A DNA stretch of 5,350 nucleotides from Candidatus Gottesmanbacteria bacterium (lineage in GTDB: Bacteria > Patescibacteriota > Microgenomatia > 2-02-FULL-39-11): contig JACREK010000111.1 in the NCBI GenBank assembly GCA_016218275.1, positions 1 to 5,350 on the forward strand. The letters run 5' to 3'. The position numbers and the translations under genes were made by a program. Position 1 is the stretch's first letter, and the number at the start of each line of letters is the position of its first letter. Below, in pieces: positions 4,704 to 5,350 of the stretch. Under the pieces are notes generated by a model, which did no database searches, was not told the origin of the DNA, and was given only the letters and a program-made list of their open reading frames with translations.

Positions 4704-4711
4704 TGTATAAT
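4704..4711 (+). promoter_or_regulatory. prs promoter, -10 box
   Basis: TGTATAAT (4704-4711) is the same word as before comEA and the minus-strand gene. A start near 4718 would give a leader of about 21 bases before the ATG at 4739. No matching -35 box is seen at normal spacing. It implies prs is transcribed independently of the com genes. Confidence 0.5.
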
Positions 4712-4738
4712 TAGCTTTTATACCTGCCTTATAGATTT

Positions 4739-5350
4739 ATGACAGCAGCACACGAACGGCCTCAAGAGTATTTATCTAATCAGTCTCAAGAAGCACAGTC
4801 AGTTTATAGAGATAACGGACTACAAATTATTACTGGATTGGCAAATCCTGCACTGGCAGAAGAGGTTGGAAAAATCCTTCAACATGAGATTGATAAACCT
4901 GTTACTCTATTTGGGGATGGAGAACGTAGAATTGTAGTTTCTCATTCTCTTCGACGGAAAGATGTAGTTATTATTCAACCTACATCACCCCCCGATGTTA
5001 ATGGTCATATTATGGAACTTCTATTAATGATAGATGCAGCTCGGCGAGCATCGGCAGCGGAAATCACAGCGGTTATTCCTTACTTCGGCTATTCCAGGCA
5101 GGATAGAAAAGAGCAATCTGGAGTTCCAATTAGCGCTCGATTAGTGGCAGACCTTATTCAAACAGCAGGTGCGAATAGAATAGTAACAATAGATGTTCAC
5201 TCTGATCAAGAACAGGGATTTACCTCCATTCCTTGGGAGACTCTTTATGGAAGTTATGCTTTAGTACCCCGACTGAAGGAGGAAAATTTAGACTTACAAA
5301 ATACTGTAATTCTCTCTCCTGATATGGGAGGTGTAAAACGGACAAGAAAA
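4739..5350 (+). CDS. prs: Ribose-phosphate pyrophosphokinase (PRPP synthetase), N-terminal part
   Basis: The gene is open to the right edge; 204 codons are visible of a family that is usually about 310-320 residues. The enzyme transfers pyrophosphate from ATP to ribose 5-phosphate, giving PRPP for purine, pyrimidine, histidine and NAD synthesis. Visible motifs: GLANPALAEEV (33-43), FGDGE (58-62, FSDGE in most relatives), VVIIQPTSPP (76-85), IMELLLMIDAARRASA (91-106), ITAVIPYFGYSRQDRK (109-124), VPISARLVADL (129-139), the TIDVHSDQ segment (150-157) whose His corresponds to the Mg-binding His of the family, and ILSPDMGGVKR (191-201). Relative to typical enzymes there is a polar N-terminal extension of about 28 residues. 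No other ATG occurs before codon 92, so ATG 4739 is the start. The PRPP-binding loop lies beyond the window. Confidence 0.95.
   Translation, partial: MTAAHERPQEYLSNQSQEAQSVYRDNGLQIITGLANPALAEEVGKILQHEIDKPVTLFGDGERRIVVSHSLRRKDVVIIQPTSPPDVNGHIMELLLMIDAARRASAAEITAVIPYFGYSRQDRKEQSGVPISARLVADLIQTAGANRIVTIDVHSDQEQGFTSIPWETLYGSYALVPRLKEENLDLQNTVILSPDMGGVKRTRK

Overview
The window (roughly 40% GC) looks like a contig from a Candidate Phyla Radiation (Patescibacteria) bacterium, most likely a Microgenomates-type lineage. This placement is inference. It rests on four things: the com gene content with split, short genes; start codons without Shine-Dalgarno sequences; recurrent TGTATAAT-type -10 boxes close to the starts; and AAATCCC tandem repeats and GC-rich palindromes lying inside genes, as I recall from such genomes. 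The standard genetic code fits the well-recognised genes.

Layout, left to right. Bases 2-73 are the last 23 codons of leuS (leucyl-tRNA synthetase). Bases 74-882 are a poorly conserved stretch. It holds a good sigma70-type promoter (81-109), a weak plus-strand reading frame that seems frameshifted (164-392/451), and a small minus-strand gene with a leaderless promoter (558-728, possibly once extending to 456). Between that gene and comEA is a divergent control region with a hairpin and three TTCACACCTC repeats. Bases 883-4436 form a DNA-uptake locus: comEA (TM + SLBB + helix-hairpin-helix), an unrecognised seven-TM protein, the ComEC competence/channel domain overlapping it by one base (TAATG), and the ComEC metallo-beta-lactamase domain as a separate gene. 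A 186-base spacer between the two ComEC parts carries a large imperfect hairpin and a second hairpin. After about 300 bases, with a possible minus-strand gene remnant, prs (ribose-phosphate pyrophosphokinase) starts at 4739 and runs off the right edge.

How the genes fit together: ComEA would bind incoming double-stranded DNA outside the membrane, the ComEC channel would pass one strand, and the metallo-beta-lactamase domain is the candidate nuclease that degrades the other. Prs makes PRPP for nucleotide synthesis and salvage. It has its own promoter and is probably not in the com operon.

The most unusual property is that repeats lie in-frame inside comEA, the comEC channel gene and the metallo-beta-lactamase gene, each at a linker or loop. 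One 20-base palindromic sequence occurs twice, identically: once between genes and once inside comEC. Together with the structured spacer that separates the ComEC domains, this suggests a small mobile palindromic repeat family shaping the locus.
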